From contig JAGRNR010000011.1 in assembly GCA_020440645.1 (NCBI GenBank), positions 1 through 64,000 on the forward strand: a stretch of DNA of 64,000 bases. Direction: 5' to 3'. Positions within the stretch are counted from its first letter, which is position 1; every line of letters starts with the position of its first letter. Below are positions 41,389 through 49,958 of this stretch, piece by piece. Made by a program: the position numbers and the translations under genes. This DNA comes from JAHEFU01 sp020440645 (GTDB taxonomy: Bacteria > 4484-113 > JAFGCY01). The notes under the pieces were generated by a model. That model did not search any database. It saw only the letters and a program-made list of their open reading frames with translations, and was not told where the DNA came from.

Positions 41389-42341
41389 GGCCTGCCCTCC
41401 GGCCGGCCGGCGGTGACCTTGACGAAGATCTCCTCGAGGGTGGGCTGTTCCTGGCTGAAGCGGCTCAGTTCCACCTTGTGGCGGGCCAGGATCTCCAATA
41501 GCGGATAGATCGCCAAGCTGTCCGCAAGCTGGATTCGCAGGCTGACCTGGCCAGGCCTGGGCTCCTCCAGTTGCTCAAACCGGTAGGCGGACAATTCAGG
41601 CTGGATGGCTGCATAGGCATCCTGGGTCATGCGCATCAGGTAGTCCGAGCGGCCGAACAGGTCCACAAGCGAATCAATGCTGTCCTCCAGCTCGATGCGG
41701 CCCGCCTTCATGATGCCGACGCGGCGGCAGATGGATTGTGCCACCTCCATCTGGTGGGTTGTCACGATGATGGTCAGGCCACGTTCGCGCACCAAGTCCT
41801 TCAGCAGACGCTGGATCGTCAGCGAGCTACTCACGTCCAGTCCGAGCGTTGGCTCGTCCAGCAGCAGGAGCTCCGGCTCCCCCAGCAGGGCCAGCACCAC
41901 GGCCAGCTTCTGCTGCATGCCACGCGACAGGGTCTGCGCCGGTCGGTCGCGTTTGTCCGCCAGGCCAAACATCTCCAGCAGTTCACTGGCCTGCGGACGC
42001 AGGGCATTCATGTAGACACCCTTCAGCTCACCGAAGTAGCTGATGTTCTCCCATACTGACAGGCGCCAGTAGAGGTTGCGGCTGCCTTCCAGCACTGCGC
42101 CAAGTTGAGGCCGGCCCTGCCAGGCAGGGAAGCTGATGCTGCCACTGTCAGGCACCACCAGTCCGGCGATCATCTTGATCGTGGTGGTCTTGCCTGCGCC
42201 ATTGCTGCCTAGCAGGCCGAAGATCTCCCCGCGAGGGACCTGCAACTCAAGGCCGTCCACCGCAGTAGTGGACTGGCTGGCCCAGGGCAGGCGGCGGCGG
42301 TAGCTCTTGTGCAGGTCCCTGATTTCTACGGCAACAGGCAT
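41385..42341 (-). CDS. ABC-2 exporter ATP-binding protein
   Basis: 318 aa. Walker A is LLGSNGAGKTTTIKM, the signature LSRGMQQKLAV, Walker B LLLLDEPTLGLD and the H-loop TTHQME. The C-terminal 90 residues are the extension seen in ABC-2/DrrA-like ATPases. Partner permease follows with a 4-base overlap. GATAAT lies seven bases before the ATG, so the message is predicted to be leaderless. Confidence 0.95.
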   Translation of the reverse strand: MPVAVEIRDLHKSYRRRLPWASQSTTAVDGLELQVPRGEIFGLLGSNGAGKTTTIKMIAGLVVPDSGSISFPAWQGRPQLGAVLEGSRNLYWRLSVWENISYFGELKGVYMNALRPQASELLEMFGLADKRDRPAQTLSRGMQQKLAVVLALLGEPELLLLDEPTLGLDVSSSLTIQRLLKDLVRERGLTIIVTTHQMEVAQSICRRVGIMKAGRIELEDSIDSLVDLFGRSDYLMRMTQDAYAAIQPELSAYRFEQLEEPRPGQVSLRIQLADSLAIYPLLEILARHKVELSRFSQEQPTLEEIFVKVTAGRPEGRP

Positions 42342-42500
42342 CAGGGCAATTATCCCATCCGCAGGCCCGGGCTGTTGGCCATATGTTTATATGTGTAGTT
42401 GCTGCACGTCCCCGTTTGGTCAACAGCAGATCAGAATTTGCACAGCCCGTGGATTGCCAATCATATTCCTTATCGGATACGGTTAACTGGACATGTGGAT

Positions 42501-42520
42501 CTGTTGATATACATCAACAG
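42501..42520. repeat. palindrome upstream of the ABC exporter operon
   Basis: CTGTTGAT and ATCAACAG form a perfect 8-bp inverted repeat around ATAC. It lies 16 bases past the stop of the PseG-like gene and 160 bases upstream of the ABC operon. There is no T-tract. It could be an operator or an end-of-transcript hairpin. The rest of the 195-base gap shows nothing else recognisable. Confidence 0.35.
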
Positions 42521-42536
42521 TTGTCAACAGGCTGCT

Positions 42537-43568
42537 TCAGCGGTCCAGCAGCCCGAACATGATCTCCAGTGTGCGCTGCAGACCGAATCCGTCTATCAGC
42601 CGGGTACTGTTATGGGTCAGCCGACCACGCAGGTTGGCTCCTCCGATCAGTTCCATCAATCTCCCGGCAGCAAGGTTGTGGTTAAGTTCATCGGTCTTGC
42701 CACCGATCAGGCAGCAGCCCGCTGCATTGAGTTTCCGTGCGGTAGCAAGCTGGTGGTCCACCACGGGCAGGACAAGCGAGGGCACACCGAGGAAGGAGGC
42801 TTCGTAAAGCGTCAATCCGCCACCGATGATGCACATGTCACAGGCGCTGAGTAGCTCATGGAAGTGCTCGACATCCTCCTGCAGTTCCACATCCAGTCCG
42901 GCTGGAATGGCTGTCTGCGGATGTGCCGGCTTGACAATCACCCGACCGGCGAAATCCAGTTCACGCAGGAGCTTTAGTGCAAACTCCGTCTGGGGAAGGC
43001 GAGGTGTGCCACCGAAGCTGAGCATGATGCTATGCACCGGTCCTGGGGTCCGTTCTATCGGGCGGGACAACTCGGTTGCCATCGCCTGCTGGATGGACTC
43101 CGCACCGTACCTGATCCGCAGCAGTTCCGGAGCGAGCTGCAGGTAGGTGATCCCGCTGTAGACCTCCGCCCGGCCCTCCCGTCCATGGGCAGGAGCAATG
43201 TCCGCCAGCAGGCTGCGGACGCAGACATCAGCCTGCGCGGTTTCCAGTCCATAGTCATCGAGCAGCATCGTGCGCCTGGCGGCCCTGCCACAGTGATAAA
43301 GGAATTCAGCCGGGCAGGTCAGCCAGTCAACCAGCAGCAGGTCGCATTCCGGCAGGGGGTGCTGCATCGACAGCCAGTCCGCGTAGCTTGCATGGATCCC
43401 GCGACTGGACAGCAGGGAATGCGCTTCCTCGCCACTCTGGCAACAGACCTGCAGGTGCAGGTCCCGGCCGCAGTCCCGCAGGGCTTCCAGCATCCAGCAG
43501 CAGCGGTGCAGGTGGCCCATGCCGTAGTCGTGGCTACCCCGTGTGAGCAGGCATATCCTCTCAGCCAT
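42537..43568 (-). CDS. PseG/SpsG-like nucleotide-sugar hydrolase or transferase
   Basis: 343 aa. The start is CLLTRGSHDYGMGHLHRCC, the typical G-x-GH-x-R loop of the PseG/SpsG/MurG-like fold. The C-terminal half has IGGGLTLYEASFLGVPSLVLP, where the nucleotide is bound. PseG removes UDP during pseudaminic acid synthesis, but no other pse genes are nearby, so another sugar is possible. The ATG at 43568 has GATAAT six bases upstream. It is divergent from the kinase-like gene. Confidence 0.75.
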   Translation of the reverse strand: MAERICLLTRGSHDYGMGHLHRCCWMLEALRDCGRDLHLQVCCQSGEEAHSLLSSRGIHASYADWLSMQHPLPECDLLLVDWLTCPAEFLYHCGRAARRTMLLDDYGLETAQADVCVRSLLADIAPAHGREGRAEVYSGITYLQLAPELLRIRYGAESIQQAMATELSRPIERTPGPVHSIMLSFGGTPRLPQTEFALKLLRELDFAGRVIVKPAHPQTAIPAGLDVELQEDVEHFHELLSACDMCIIGGGLTLYEASFLGVPSLVLPVVDHQLATARKLNAAGCCLIGGKTDELNHNLAAGRLMELIGGANLRGRLTHNSTRLIDGFGLQRTLEIMFGLLDR

Positions 43569-43574
43569 ACATTC

Positions 43575-43580
43575 ATTATC
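43575..43580 (-). promoter_or_regulatory. -10 box, predicted leaderless promoter of the PseG-like gene
   Basis: GATAAT on the minus strand, six bases before the ATG at 43568. Only 12 bases separate it from the -10 of the divergent gene. Confidence 0.45.
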
Positions 43581-43592
43581 CGCGAAATGTGG

Positions 43593-43598
43593 GACAAT
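43593..43598 (+). promoter_or_regulatory. -10 box, predicted leaderless promoter of the kinase-like gene
   Basis: GACAAT lies six bases before the GTG at 43605. Two leaderless promoters would be packed back-to-back in the 36 bases between the divergent start codons. Confidence 0.35.
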
Positions 43599-43604
43599 CC
43601 TCCA

Positions 43605-44240
43605 GTGGCCAACGGAGGCGGCTATGACAGACGGACGAGGAAAGTGCTGCACCTGCTGCTGGGATTCCCTGCGCTCCTGATTCCCTTCATCCCCCACAAC
43701 ATCGCACTCGCTGTGGCAATCAGCGGAGTGCTCTTCACATTCTGGTTGCGTGCGGACCGCTTCAGCTTCATCAACAGGCTGGCCAAGCCCAGTGACCGCC
43801 AGACAAACACGGTGACTGGCTTCCAGGTCTACGCGATCGTGATCCTGATCCTGCTGGCAATGATCCCGCTGTTTGATACATATGGAATAGAAGGGCAGCG
43901 TTTCGCCATGTACGGCTGGCTGGCAATGGCCTGGGGCGATGGCCTCAGCGGACTGCTGGGGCCGGGACCCCGCGTGGCCCGGACCGTGCCCTGGAACCCT
44001 GACAAGACCTGGCTTGGCAGCCTTGGTGCGCTGGTTGGCAGCTTTGCCGCCGGTCTGGCCTGTTTCGCGGTTCCGCTGTCAGGGCTGGCGCCGTTTGGCA
44101 TTGCTGATGCACTGCTGCTCAGCACGATCCTTGCATTCGTCGTGGCTACCCTTGAATCATTGCGCAGTTCAATTGACGATAACTTCATCGTCGGCATCGG
44201 CAGTGTACTGACAGCAATTCTCATTAGTGGAAAGTTGTGA
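43605..44240 (+). CDS. phytol/dolichol kinase-like integral membrane protein
   Basis: 211 aa, about six spans. RKVLHLLLGF at the start and GDGLSGLLG with KTWLGSLGALVGSF later are the marks of the SEC59/VTE5/DGK1 family of CTP-dependent lipid kinases. It may phosphorylate a polyprenol, phytol or diacylglycerol. The GTG at 43605 is preferred to an ATG at 43587 because the -10 lies between them; both are in frame. It is followed by thioredoxin. Confidence 0.72.
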   Translation: MANGGGYDRRTRKVLHLLLGFPALLIPFIPHNIALAVAISGVLFTFWLRADRFSFINRLAKPSDRQTNTVTGFQVYAIVILILLAMIPLFDTYGIEGQRFAMYGWLAMAWGDGLSGLLGPGPRVARTVPWNPDKTWLGSLGALVGSFAAGLACFAVPLSGLAPFGIADALLLSTILAFVVATLESLRSSIDDNFIVGIGSVLTAILISGKL

Positions 44241-44325
44241 AATAATCAAACAGTGTACGGGTAGTACCGATTGAATCTGCATGCAACAGACCTGTGTGGG
44301 GCCTGCCTGCGGAATCGGTGAATGT

Positions 44326-44331
44326 TATAAT
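44326..44331 (+). promoter_or_regulatory. -10 box of the thioredoxin gene
   Basis: TATAAT 28 bases before the GTG at 44360. The leader is about 21 nt with a full AGGAGG. Confidence 0.5.
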
Positions 44332-44359
44332 CCGCATTGGATCAGCACAGGAGGATCAA

Positions 44360-44674
44360 GTGATCGATATCAACGAAGACATGTTTGAGGAGAAGGTCGT
44401 CAAGTCCAGCAAGCCCGTTCTGGTGGACTTTTCCGCTACCTGGTGCCCGCCGTGCAAGATGCTGCACCCGGTGGTTGAGCGCATCAGCCTTGAGTTCAGC
44501 GACCAGCTCGACGTGTTCGGTGTCGACACCGACAAGAATCCTGGCCTGAGCCAGCAGTTCAACATTTCAGGTGTGCCGACCATGATCTTCTTCCGCGACG
44601 GACAGGAGATCAAGAAGATCGTCGGATTCCGTGACTACGACAACCTCAAGCAGGAAGTCCAGTCAATCCTCTGA
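44360..44674 (+). CDS. trxA: thioredoxin
   Basis: 104 aa, the classical length. The active site is WCPPC (Cys29, Cys32) in place of the usual WCGPC. The cis-Pro is in SGVPTMIFF. It reduces protein disulfides in the cytosol. The GTG start has AGGAGG five bases upstream. The Gly-to-Pro change in the active site would be expected to alter redox potential. It precedes the phosphohexomutase by 21 bases. Confidence 0.92.
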   Translation: MIDINEDMFEEKVVKSSKPVLVDFSATWCPPCKMLHPVVERISLEFSDQLDVFGVDTDKNPGLSQQFNISGVPTMIFFRDGQEIKKIVGFRDYDNLKQEVQSIL

Positions 44675-44695
44675 GCGGATAGACCAGGCGCCTAA

Positions 44696-46126
44696 GTGCC
44701 AGTAAGCTTCGGCAGCGACGGATACCGCGGGGTCATCGGCCACACCATGACCGCGACTCAGGTCGTGCGGATCATCCTCGGCTGTACGGAATGGCTCAGG
44801 CACCATCATCCGGACAAGGCCAGCCGGGCAATCCCGGTTGGCTACGACACACGATTCCTTTCCCGCGACTTCGCGATGCTGGCACTAGATGTGCTTGAAT
44901 CACGGGGCCAGCGTTGCGTGTTGTCAGGCCGCTGTTGCCCGAGTCCATATCTTTCTTTTGCCACGCACCACCTCGAGGCTCCGCTGGGAATCCAGTTCAC
45001 CGCCTCGCACAACCCCTGGAACTACGGCGGCATAAAGCTGAAGGGACATTTCGGCGGCAGCATGCTGCCTGAGGATGTTGCCGAAATCGAGCAGTTTGCC
45101 AACACCGCAAGCGAGTCAGATGTTGATGCCTTCCACCTCGGGCGCAAGTCTGCCGCACCCTTGGAATTCAACCTCGAAAAGGAATATGCGGCGGCGATCC
45201 GCCAGGCGGCGGGCTGGGACGGCGAACCGTCCCGCGAGATCGTGGTTGACTACCTGCATGGCACAGCAGCCGGGATCTACCGTGAGATCCTGGCACAGAT
45301 GTTCTCCCCGCAATCCGAACTGCGCATGGACACTGACCCGCTGTTCGATGGTGACAAGCCCGAACCGGTGGAGGAGAAACTTCTGGAGCTGAGCCAGATC
45401 GTGGCATATGACGGCAAGGACAGCATCGGGCTGGCCTTCGATGGCGATGGTGACCGCCTCGCGGTGATTGACGAGGAAGGCCGCTTCCTGCGTACGCATG
45501 AGATCTTCTGCCTGCTGCTGCAGCACCTCGTCAGGACGCGCGCGCAGACCGGGATCGTGATCACCTCGGTCAGCTTCAGCGGTCTGGTGGAGCGCGTTGC
45601 CAGGGACCTGCAGTGCACAGTGCTTGACGTGCCCGTTGGCTACAAGAACATCAGCAAGGCGATGATCGAGTACAACGCGATCATCGGCGGCGAGGAGAGT
45701 GGCGGCACCGGCTTCGGGCACTTCCTGCCTGAGCGCGATGCGCTGTTGATGGCGGTGATGCTGCTGCATGAGCGTGCCGGGCGGGACCAGCGCATCAGTG
45801 AGATGGTGGACGGGCTGTATGAGAAGTTCGGCCGGCCCGTCTACATCAGGCGTGACTACCAGCTGGATGCTGATTATGACCGCGAGGCTTATCGCACGGC
45901 AATCCGCAACCTGAGCCGGCTGGAAAGCATCGCCGGGGACGAGGTGGAGTCACTCAACCACCGGGATGGCATGAAGCTGCGTACGGCCTCCGGCTGGGCG
46001 CTGGCCCGGATCAGCGGCACCGAGCCGCTGCTGCGCCTCTACTGCGAATCAGACAGCGACGGCAAGTCCAATGCCTACGCAGACGCGCTGGTGGATGCGC
46101 TGGGATTTGCCGAACTGAAACGCTGA
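44696..46126 (+). CDS. phosphoglucomutase/phosphomannomutase family
   Basis: 476 aa. All four alpha-D-phosphohexomutase signatures are present: catalytic Ser104 in FTASHNPW, metal-binding DGDGDR (about 250), sugar loop GGEESGG and phosphate loop ISGTEPLLRLY. It interconverts hexose 1- and 6-phosphates; FGSDGYRG at the N-terminus fits phosphoglucomutases. GTG start at 44696. It probably belongs to the trxA transcript. It converges with pspC, three bases apart. Confidence 0.92.
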   Translation: MPVSFGSDGYRGVIGHTMTATQVVRIILGCTEWLRHHHPDKASRAIPVGYDTRFLSRDFAMLALDVLESRGQRCVLSGRCCPSPYLSFATHHLEAPLGIQFTASHNPWNYGGIKLKGHFGGSMLPEDVAEIEQFANTASESDVDAFHLGRKSAAPLEFNLEKEYAAAIRQAAGWDGEPSREIVVDYLHGTAAGIYREILAQMFSPQSELRMDTDPLFDGDKPEPVEEKLLELSQIVAYDGKDSIGLAFDGDGDRLAVIDEEGRFLRTHEIFCLLLQHLVRTRAQTGIVITSVSFSGLVERVARDLQCTVLDVPVGYKNISKAMIEYNAIIGGEESGGTGFGHFLPERDALLMAVMLLHERAGRDQRISEMVDGLYEKFGRPVYIRRDYQLDADYDREAYRTAIRNLSRLESIAGDEVESLNHRDGMKLRTASGWALARISGTEPLLRLYCESDSDGKSNAYADALVDALGFAELKR

Positions 46127-46129
46127 GGC

Positions 46130-46339
46130 CTAGCTGTTGTCAACAGGCACGAACAGGCTGAACAGCAGGTAAATCAGGGGCACCGCCAGTCCGCCGATTG
46201 TCAGGAACATCAGCGCCAGCAGGATGAATCGGATCACGACCGGGTCGATCCCCAGGTGGTTGCCCATTCCGGCACAGAGACCAAGCAGCACCCCGCCCTT
46301 GCCGCGGGGAACCCTCAGAACCCTGTCCGTGCGCTGCAT
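46130..46339 (-). CDS. pspC: PspC-domain membrane protein
   Basis: 69 aa, essentially one PspC domain: LLGLCAGMGNHLGIDPVVIR, then a long hydrophobic segment (39-62). PspC proteins sense or signal envelope stress. It is the last gene of the rpmH-rnpA-yidD-yidC-jag unit, five bases after jag. The pspA homologue is divergent from the other end of the same operon at 49167. Confidence 0.88.
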   Translation of the reverse strand: MQRTDRVLRVPRGKGGVLLGLCAGMGNHLGIDPVVIRFILLALMFLTIGGLAVPLIYLLFSLFVPVDNS

Positions 46340-46344
46340 GCCGC

Positions 46345-46986
46345 TTATTCCTGGATGTCCTCGCGCGGCAGGATGAACAGCGTGCGGGTATCACGCGTGT
46401 CGCCGCGCGACTCCGTCGTCAGGTAGGGGTGGTCCGTCATGTAGTGGTGAACGAAGCGGCGCTCCTTCGGCAGCAGGCCGGGGACGGGACGCTCCTTGTG
46501 GTCGTACTCAATCTCGCGGATGATCTTCTGCACCATGTTCTCGAGGAACGACTGGCGCTTGCGGCGGTAGTTGTCTATGTCAACAGTGAGGTTGACCCAG
46601 CGGGGGAAGCGGCGTGACACGCTGTGCCCGATCAGGGTCTCCACGGCGTCCAGCGTGCGGCCGTGCTGGCCGATGAACTGTCCGCTGCGGCGCGAGTTGA
46701 TCATCACGAAGAAGTCAGTCACCGCACGGTTGGACTTTATCTTGAGCTGGGCGCGGTTGTCGAAGATGCGCACGACGGGAAAGGCCAGGCGGTAGATCAG
46801 GTCCATCACCTGCGTGCGGGGCCAGGCGTGCATCGTGATCGTGCCGTCCTCGGCCTCCTCTTCCTGGAAGTAAAGCTCCGCGCCGCCGGACTCATTGCGC
46901 AGCTTGTCGCGCAGGGCCTCGGGATCGTTGCCGGTGGCGGTCAATGCCGTCAGGGCATCATCCGGGATTACATGCTGTTCGCTCAT
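46345..46986 (-). CDS. jag: Jag/KhpB-type KH-R3H RNA-binding protein
   Basis: 213 aa. The KH domain has GQFIGQHGRTLDAVETLI (GxxG loop) and the R3H domain lies in RPVPGLLPKERRFVHHYM. The N-terminal Jag_N domain is missing and replaced by about 70 acidic residues. These proteins bind RNA and affect cell envelope functions. It overlaps yidC by four bases, the normal order in bacteria. Confidence 0.93.
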   Translation of the reverse strand: MSEQHVIPDDALTALTATGNDPEALRDKLRNESGGAELYFQEEEAEDGTITMHAWPRTQVMDLIYRLAFPVVRIFDNRAQLKIKSNRAVTDFFVMINSRRSGQFIGQHGRTLDAVETLIGHSVSRRFPRWVNLTVDIDNYRRKRQSFLENMVQKIIREIEYDHKERPVPGLLPKERRFVHHYMTDHPYLTTESRGDTRDTRTLFILPREDIQE

Positions 46987-48194
46987 CTCTTCCTTCTTTT
47001 CTTCCGGGGACGTTTCAGGGAGGGGCCGGATCCATCATCATCCGGGTCTTCATCATCTCCTGCGTCGTCCGCCTGGTTTTTCTCCGTGTTTCCTTCCTCG
47101 GCCGGCTCACCCGCCTTGGTAAGCAGCGCATCTCGCTTGGCCTGCGCCTCCGCCATCCGTTGTTCCTGCGACTGAGGCGGCTCGTTGATCCAAGCCTTCA
47201 GCTCCGCGATGTCCAGGTCTATGTACTTGCGCGAAGCCAGCAGCTTGTACTCAAGGACCATTATTGTATTCTGAACGATGAAATAAAGCAAAGCCCCGGC
47301 ACTGAAAATGAAGGCGAAGATGATGATGATGAAGTTCATGAACTTCATCGAGCGCTGCATCTGTTCCGCCGCATCCTGGGTCGGGTCGCGCGGCACATCC
47401 TTCATCTTCATCGCGGTCATGAACACTTCCTCGAACTTCTTGTCCGGCTGGTTCATGTCACGCATCACCTTCTGCATCCAGAAGCTCGAGGCCACATAAA
47501 GCACCACGAGGATCAGGGCAGGGGCGTACCAGGTGCTGCCACCGAGCAGCGGGATCGAGGCCGGGATGTGCAGCATGCTGCCCTGCAGCTTGTCAACCGA
47601 AACCACAGTGTCGATGATGTCCGCCATGTCAGCCCCGCCCATGCCGAAGCTGCGCACACTTGTCACGTTGACCGGGAACAGCAGCTGGATGCCGAACATG
47701 TCATGCCCGGCAAAGCTCTGGTCATACAGGGCGCGGTAGATGCCAAACAGGATCGGCATCTGCACGAGCATCGGCAGGCAGCCGGCCATCGGGTTGATCT
47801 TGTACTTCGAGTACAGATCCATGGTCTTGAAGCCCTGTTGCTGCTTGTCAGGGTAGCGATGCTGGATCGCGCGCATCACGGGCTGCATGGACTGCATGCT
47901 CTTCATCCCGCGGATCTGAGCGGTAGTCAGACCGACCACGTACAGGAGCAGCCGCACGATGATCGCGGTTAGCACGATTGCCAGCCCATAGCTGCCGAAG
48001 ATCTCACCGAGCTTGTTGATCGTGAACAGGAAGAACACCGCGAAGGTGCCGATCATGTCGTTGAAGAAGTTGCCGGTGCTGACGTAGGCCTGGTAGTCCG
48101 GGGCCAGGCTTTCGCCCTTGGACATCAGTTCGCGGATCTTGTCCAGGCTCTGCAGCATGAATGCCGGAGTGAAGATGTTCAGGAAGTTCATCAT
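46983..48194 (-). CDS. yidC: YidC/Oxa1 membrane protein insertase
   Basis: 403 aa. Five conserved spans: the insertase core starts at SYGLAIVLTAIIVRLLLYVV, with the RGMKSMQSMQPVMR cytoplasmic hairpin. The large P1 periplasmic domain of proteobacterial YidC is absent. The C-terminal tail is long, first acidic then very basic (RPRKKRRKR), which may bind ribosomes. It inserts proteins into the inner membrane. ATGA overlaps link it to yidD and jag. Confidence 0.95.
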   Translation of the reverse strand: MMNFLNIFTPAFMLQSLDKIRELMSKGESLAPDYQAYVSTGNFFNDMIGTFAVFFLFTINKLGEIFGSYGLAIVLTAIIVRLLLYVVGLTTAQIRGMKSMQSMQPVMRAIQHRYPDKQQQGFKTMDLYSKYKINPMAGCLPMLVQMPILFGIYRALYDQSFAGHDMFGIQLLFPVNVTSVRSFGMGGADMADIIDTVVSVDKLQGSMLHIPASIPLLGGSTWYAPALILVVLYVASSFWMQKVMRDMNQPDKKFEEVFMTAMKMKDVPRDPTQDAAEQMQRSMKFMNFIIIIFAFIFSAGALLYFIVQNTIMVLEYKLLASRKYIDLDIAELKAWINEPPQSQEQRMAEAQAKRDALLTKAGEPAEEGNTEKNQADDAGDDEDPDDDGSGPSLKRPRKKRRKR

Positions 48195-48421
48195 AAGAGG
48201 GGGTCATAGCCTCCCGGGTGGAAGGGGTTGCAGCGCAGTACGCGCCATGTTGCAAGCCAGCTGCCCCTGATCAGCCCGTAGCGCCTGACGGCGTCGAGTG
48301 CATAGCGCGAGCAGGTCGGAGTGAACCGGCAGCTCGGCGGTGAGAAGCGAGAGATGTAGCGACGGTAGAATTCAATCGCGAGGATCATCAGCAGCGCCGG
48401 GAAGCGGGCGATACGTCCCAT
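48191..48421 (-). CDS. yidD: membrane protein insertion efficiency factor
   Basis: 76 aa. It has the family pattern FYRRYISRFSPPSCRFTPTCS and NPFHPGGYDPLL, with the conserved cysteines. It is a small membrane-associated helper of YidC. The start at 48421 is inside the 3' end of rnpA (50-base overlap); an upstream extension to 48487 is unlikely. It overlaps yidC by four bases. Confidence 0.93.
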   Translation of the reverse strand: MGRIARFPALLMILAIEFYRRYISRFSPPSCRFTPTCSRYALDAVRRYGLIRGSWLATWRVLRCNPFHPGGYDPLL

Positions 48422-48788
48422 CAGGCCCGCCCGGCCCGAGGGCTGGTGCTGGCTGGCTGCTTGTGAGATATGACAGGTCAAGCACATGGGACAGATGATC
48501 CGTGTATTCCTTGTAATTCCCCAGGCGTTCGTCGCGGTTGACCAGGATCACGATGTCCACCCCGCTGACCAGTCCATGCCGGCCATCCCGCAGGTACTCC
48601 CTGGTCCAGCGCCTGATCCGGTTGCGGCGCACAGCCCCACCGACTGTCCTGCGCACGGCAATACCGTAACGATTGTGTTCCAGCCCGTTATGCTGCCAGT
48701 ACACAACCACGCCGCGGCTGCCCCTGCGGTATCCGGAGGAAAGGATCCTGCGGAACAGGTTGCGGCCGCGCAGGGCGCACAGGCCCAC
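48372..48788 (-). CDS. rnpA: ribonuclease P protein component
   Basis: 138 aa. The RNR motif region AVRRTVGGAVRRNRIRRW is clear. The C-terminal 30 residues are a Pro/Gly-rich extension that overlaps yidD. The GTG start overlaps the rpmH stop (TAGTG). It assists RNase P RNA in maturing tRNA 5' ends. The open frame runs far upstream over rpmH, but homology starts only here. Confidence 0.93.
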   Translation of the reverse strand: MGLCALRGRNLFRRILSSGYRRGSRGVVVYWQHNGLEHNRYGIAVRRTVGGAVRRNRIRRWTREYLRDGRHGLVSGVDIVILVNRDERLGNYKEYTDHLSHVLDLSYLTSSQPAPALGPGGPDGTYRPLPGAADDPRD

Positions 48789-48922
48789 TAGACGGTGAGC
48801 TTCTTGCGTCCCCGGGCGCGACGGGCGGCCAGTACGCGGCGCCCGCTGGGCGTGCTCATGCGGGCACGGAATCCATGGCGACGCATACGGCGTCTCTTTT
48901 TCGGCTGATAGGTGCGCTTCAT
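48788..48922 (-). CDS. rpmH: 50S ribosomal protein L34
   Basis: 44 aa, too short for usual ORF lists. MKRTYQPKKRRRMRRHGF and RARGRKKLTV are diagnostic of L34. A GAGGGG ribosome site lies upstream of the ATG. It is the first gene of the rpmH-rnpA-yidD-yidC-jag-pspC unit. dnaA, often its neighbour, is not here. Confidence 0.97.
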   Translation of the reverse strand: MKRTYQPKKRRRMRRHGFRARMSTPSGRRVLAARRARGRKKLTV

Positions 48923-49166
48923 GTGAGCCCCTCAAAGAATCCTCTCTGCTGATTTCCGCCGCGGCGCGCGCCAAGAAGGCGACCCCGGGCCGGCGGAACA
49001 GAAATATTAACACAACTTCCGGGAAATGCCTGTTTCTATTTCCGATTCCTTTCTTTCGCGGCGAAATGACGAACTGGGCGGCATTGCTGCGTCTGACAGC
49101 CGGGTGGTGGATGCTGGACAGCCTGCACACGCTACAATAACGGTGATCTATGGAGGAAATGCAGTC

Positions 49167-49892
49167 ATGTGGCAACGCTTCGTAAGGTGGATGCGCTCGC
49201 TCTTCGGTGGCGCGATCGAGTCCCTCGAGAATCCCGAGCTGATTCTCAAGCAGACCATTCGCGACATGCGCGACCAGATGCCGAAGATCAACGCCAACCT
49301 GGCGAAGATGCGCGGCGGCCTGAACCTGATGCAGAAGGACTACGAGGATGCCATTGACAATGAGCGCAAGCTCACTTCGCGCATCAAGGCAGCGCTCGAG
49401 GCAGGGGATGAGGAGCTTGCAGGCGACTACGCAATCCGCCTGAAGCAGGTCCAGAACAGCAAGGAAAAGACCTTCGAGCAGCTTGAGAAGGCCAAGGAAG
49501 CCTACGAGAAGGCCGTTGAGTTCAAGACCGACTACAAGCGCGAGATGGACAAGAAGATCAACGCCGCGATGCAGGCCATCCGCGACCACCAGGCCAGCAA
49601 GTGGAAGGCCGAGGTTGCCAGCGTGTTCGAGTCCTTCGAGGTCGGTGACGTTGACAGCAACTACGACGAGATGATGGAGAAGCTGCGCCAGAAGACCGCG
49701 ATGGCCGAAGGCAAGCTCGACATGGCTATCGAGACCGTCGACATGCGAGAGATCCAGCTCGAGAAGCGTGCCGAGCGTATCGAGGCCCAGGAACTGCTCG
49801 AGCAGTTCAAGGTTGAATGGGGCATGGAGAGCCGAGATACCGAGTCCGCCGACAAGACCGTCGGACTGCCGGAAACGGAGCAGCAGCAGTAG
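49167..49892 (+). CDS. pspA: PspA/IM30 family membrane-stress protein
   Basis: 241 aa, nearly all coiled coil. The amphipathic N-terminus (FVRWMRSLFGGAIESLENPE) and the ILKQTIRDMRDQMPKINANL helix are typical. PspA coats and stabilises the inner membrane when it is damaged. GGAGG lies 10 bases before the ATG; TACAAT at 49133-49138 gives a leader of about 20 nt. It is divergent from rpmH, whose operon ends in pspC. No pspF-like regulator is nearby. Confidence 0.93.
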   Translation: MWQRFVRWMRSLFGGAIESLENPELILKQTIRDMRDQMPKINANLAKMRGGLNLMQKDYEDAIDNERKLTSRIKAALEAGDEELAGDYAIRLKQVQNSKEKTFEQLEKAKEAYEKAVEFKTDYKREMDKKINAAMQAIRDHQASKWKAEVASVFESFEVGDVDSNYDEMMEKLRQKTAMAEGKLDMAIETVDMREIQLEKRAERIEAQELLEQFKVEWGMESRDTESADKTVGLPETEQQQ

Positions 49893-49958
49893 GTACTGCT
49901 GCCATCCGGGCTTCCCTGTTTAGTGGAACCACGTTCCTGCGTGGCTTGGCGGCTGCTG

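Noticed and set aside
48789..49589. Upstream part of the 405-codon minus-strand frame that ends as rnpA
   Set aside because: Only the last 138 codons match RnpA. The upstream part is antisense to pspA and out of frame with rpmH.
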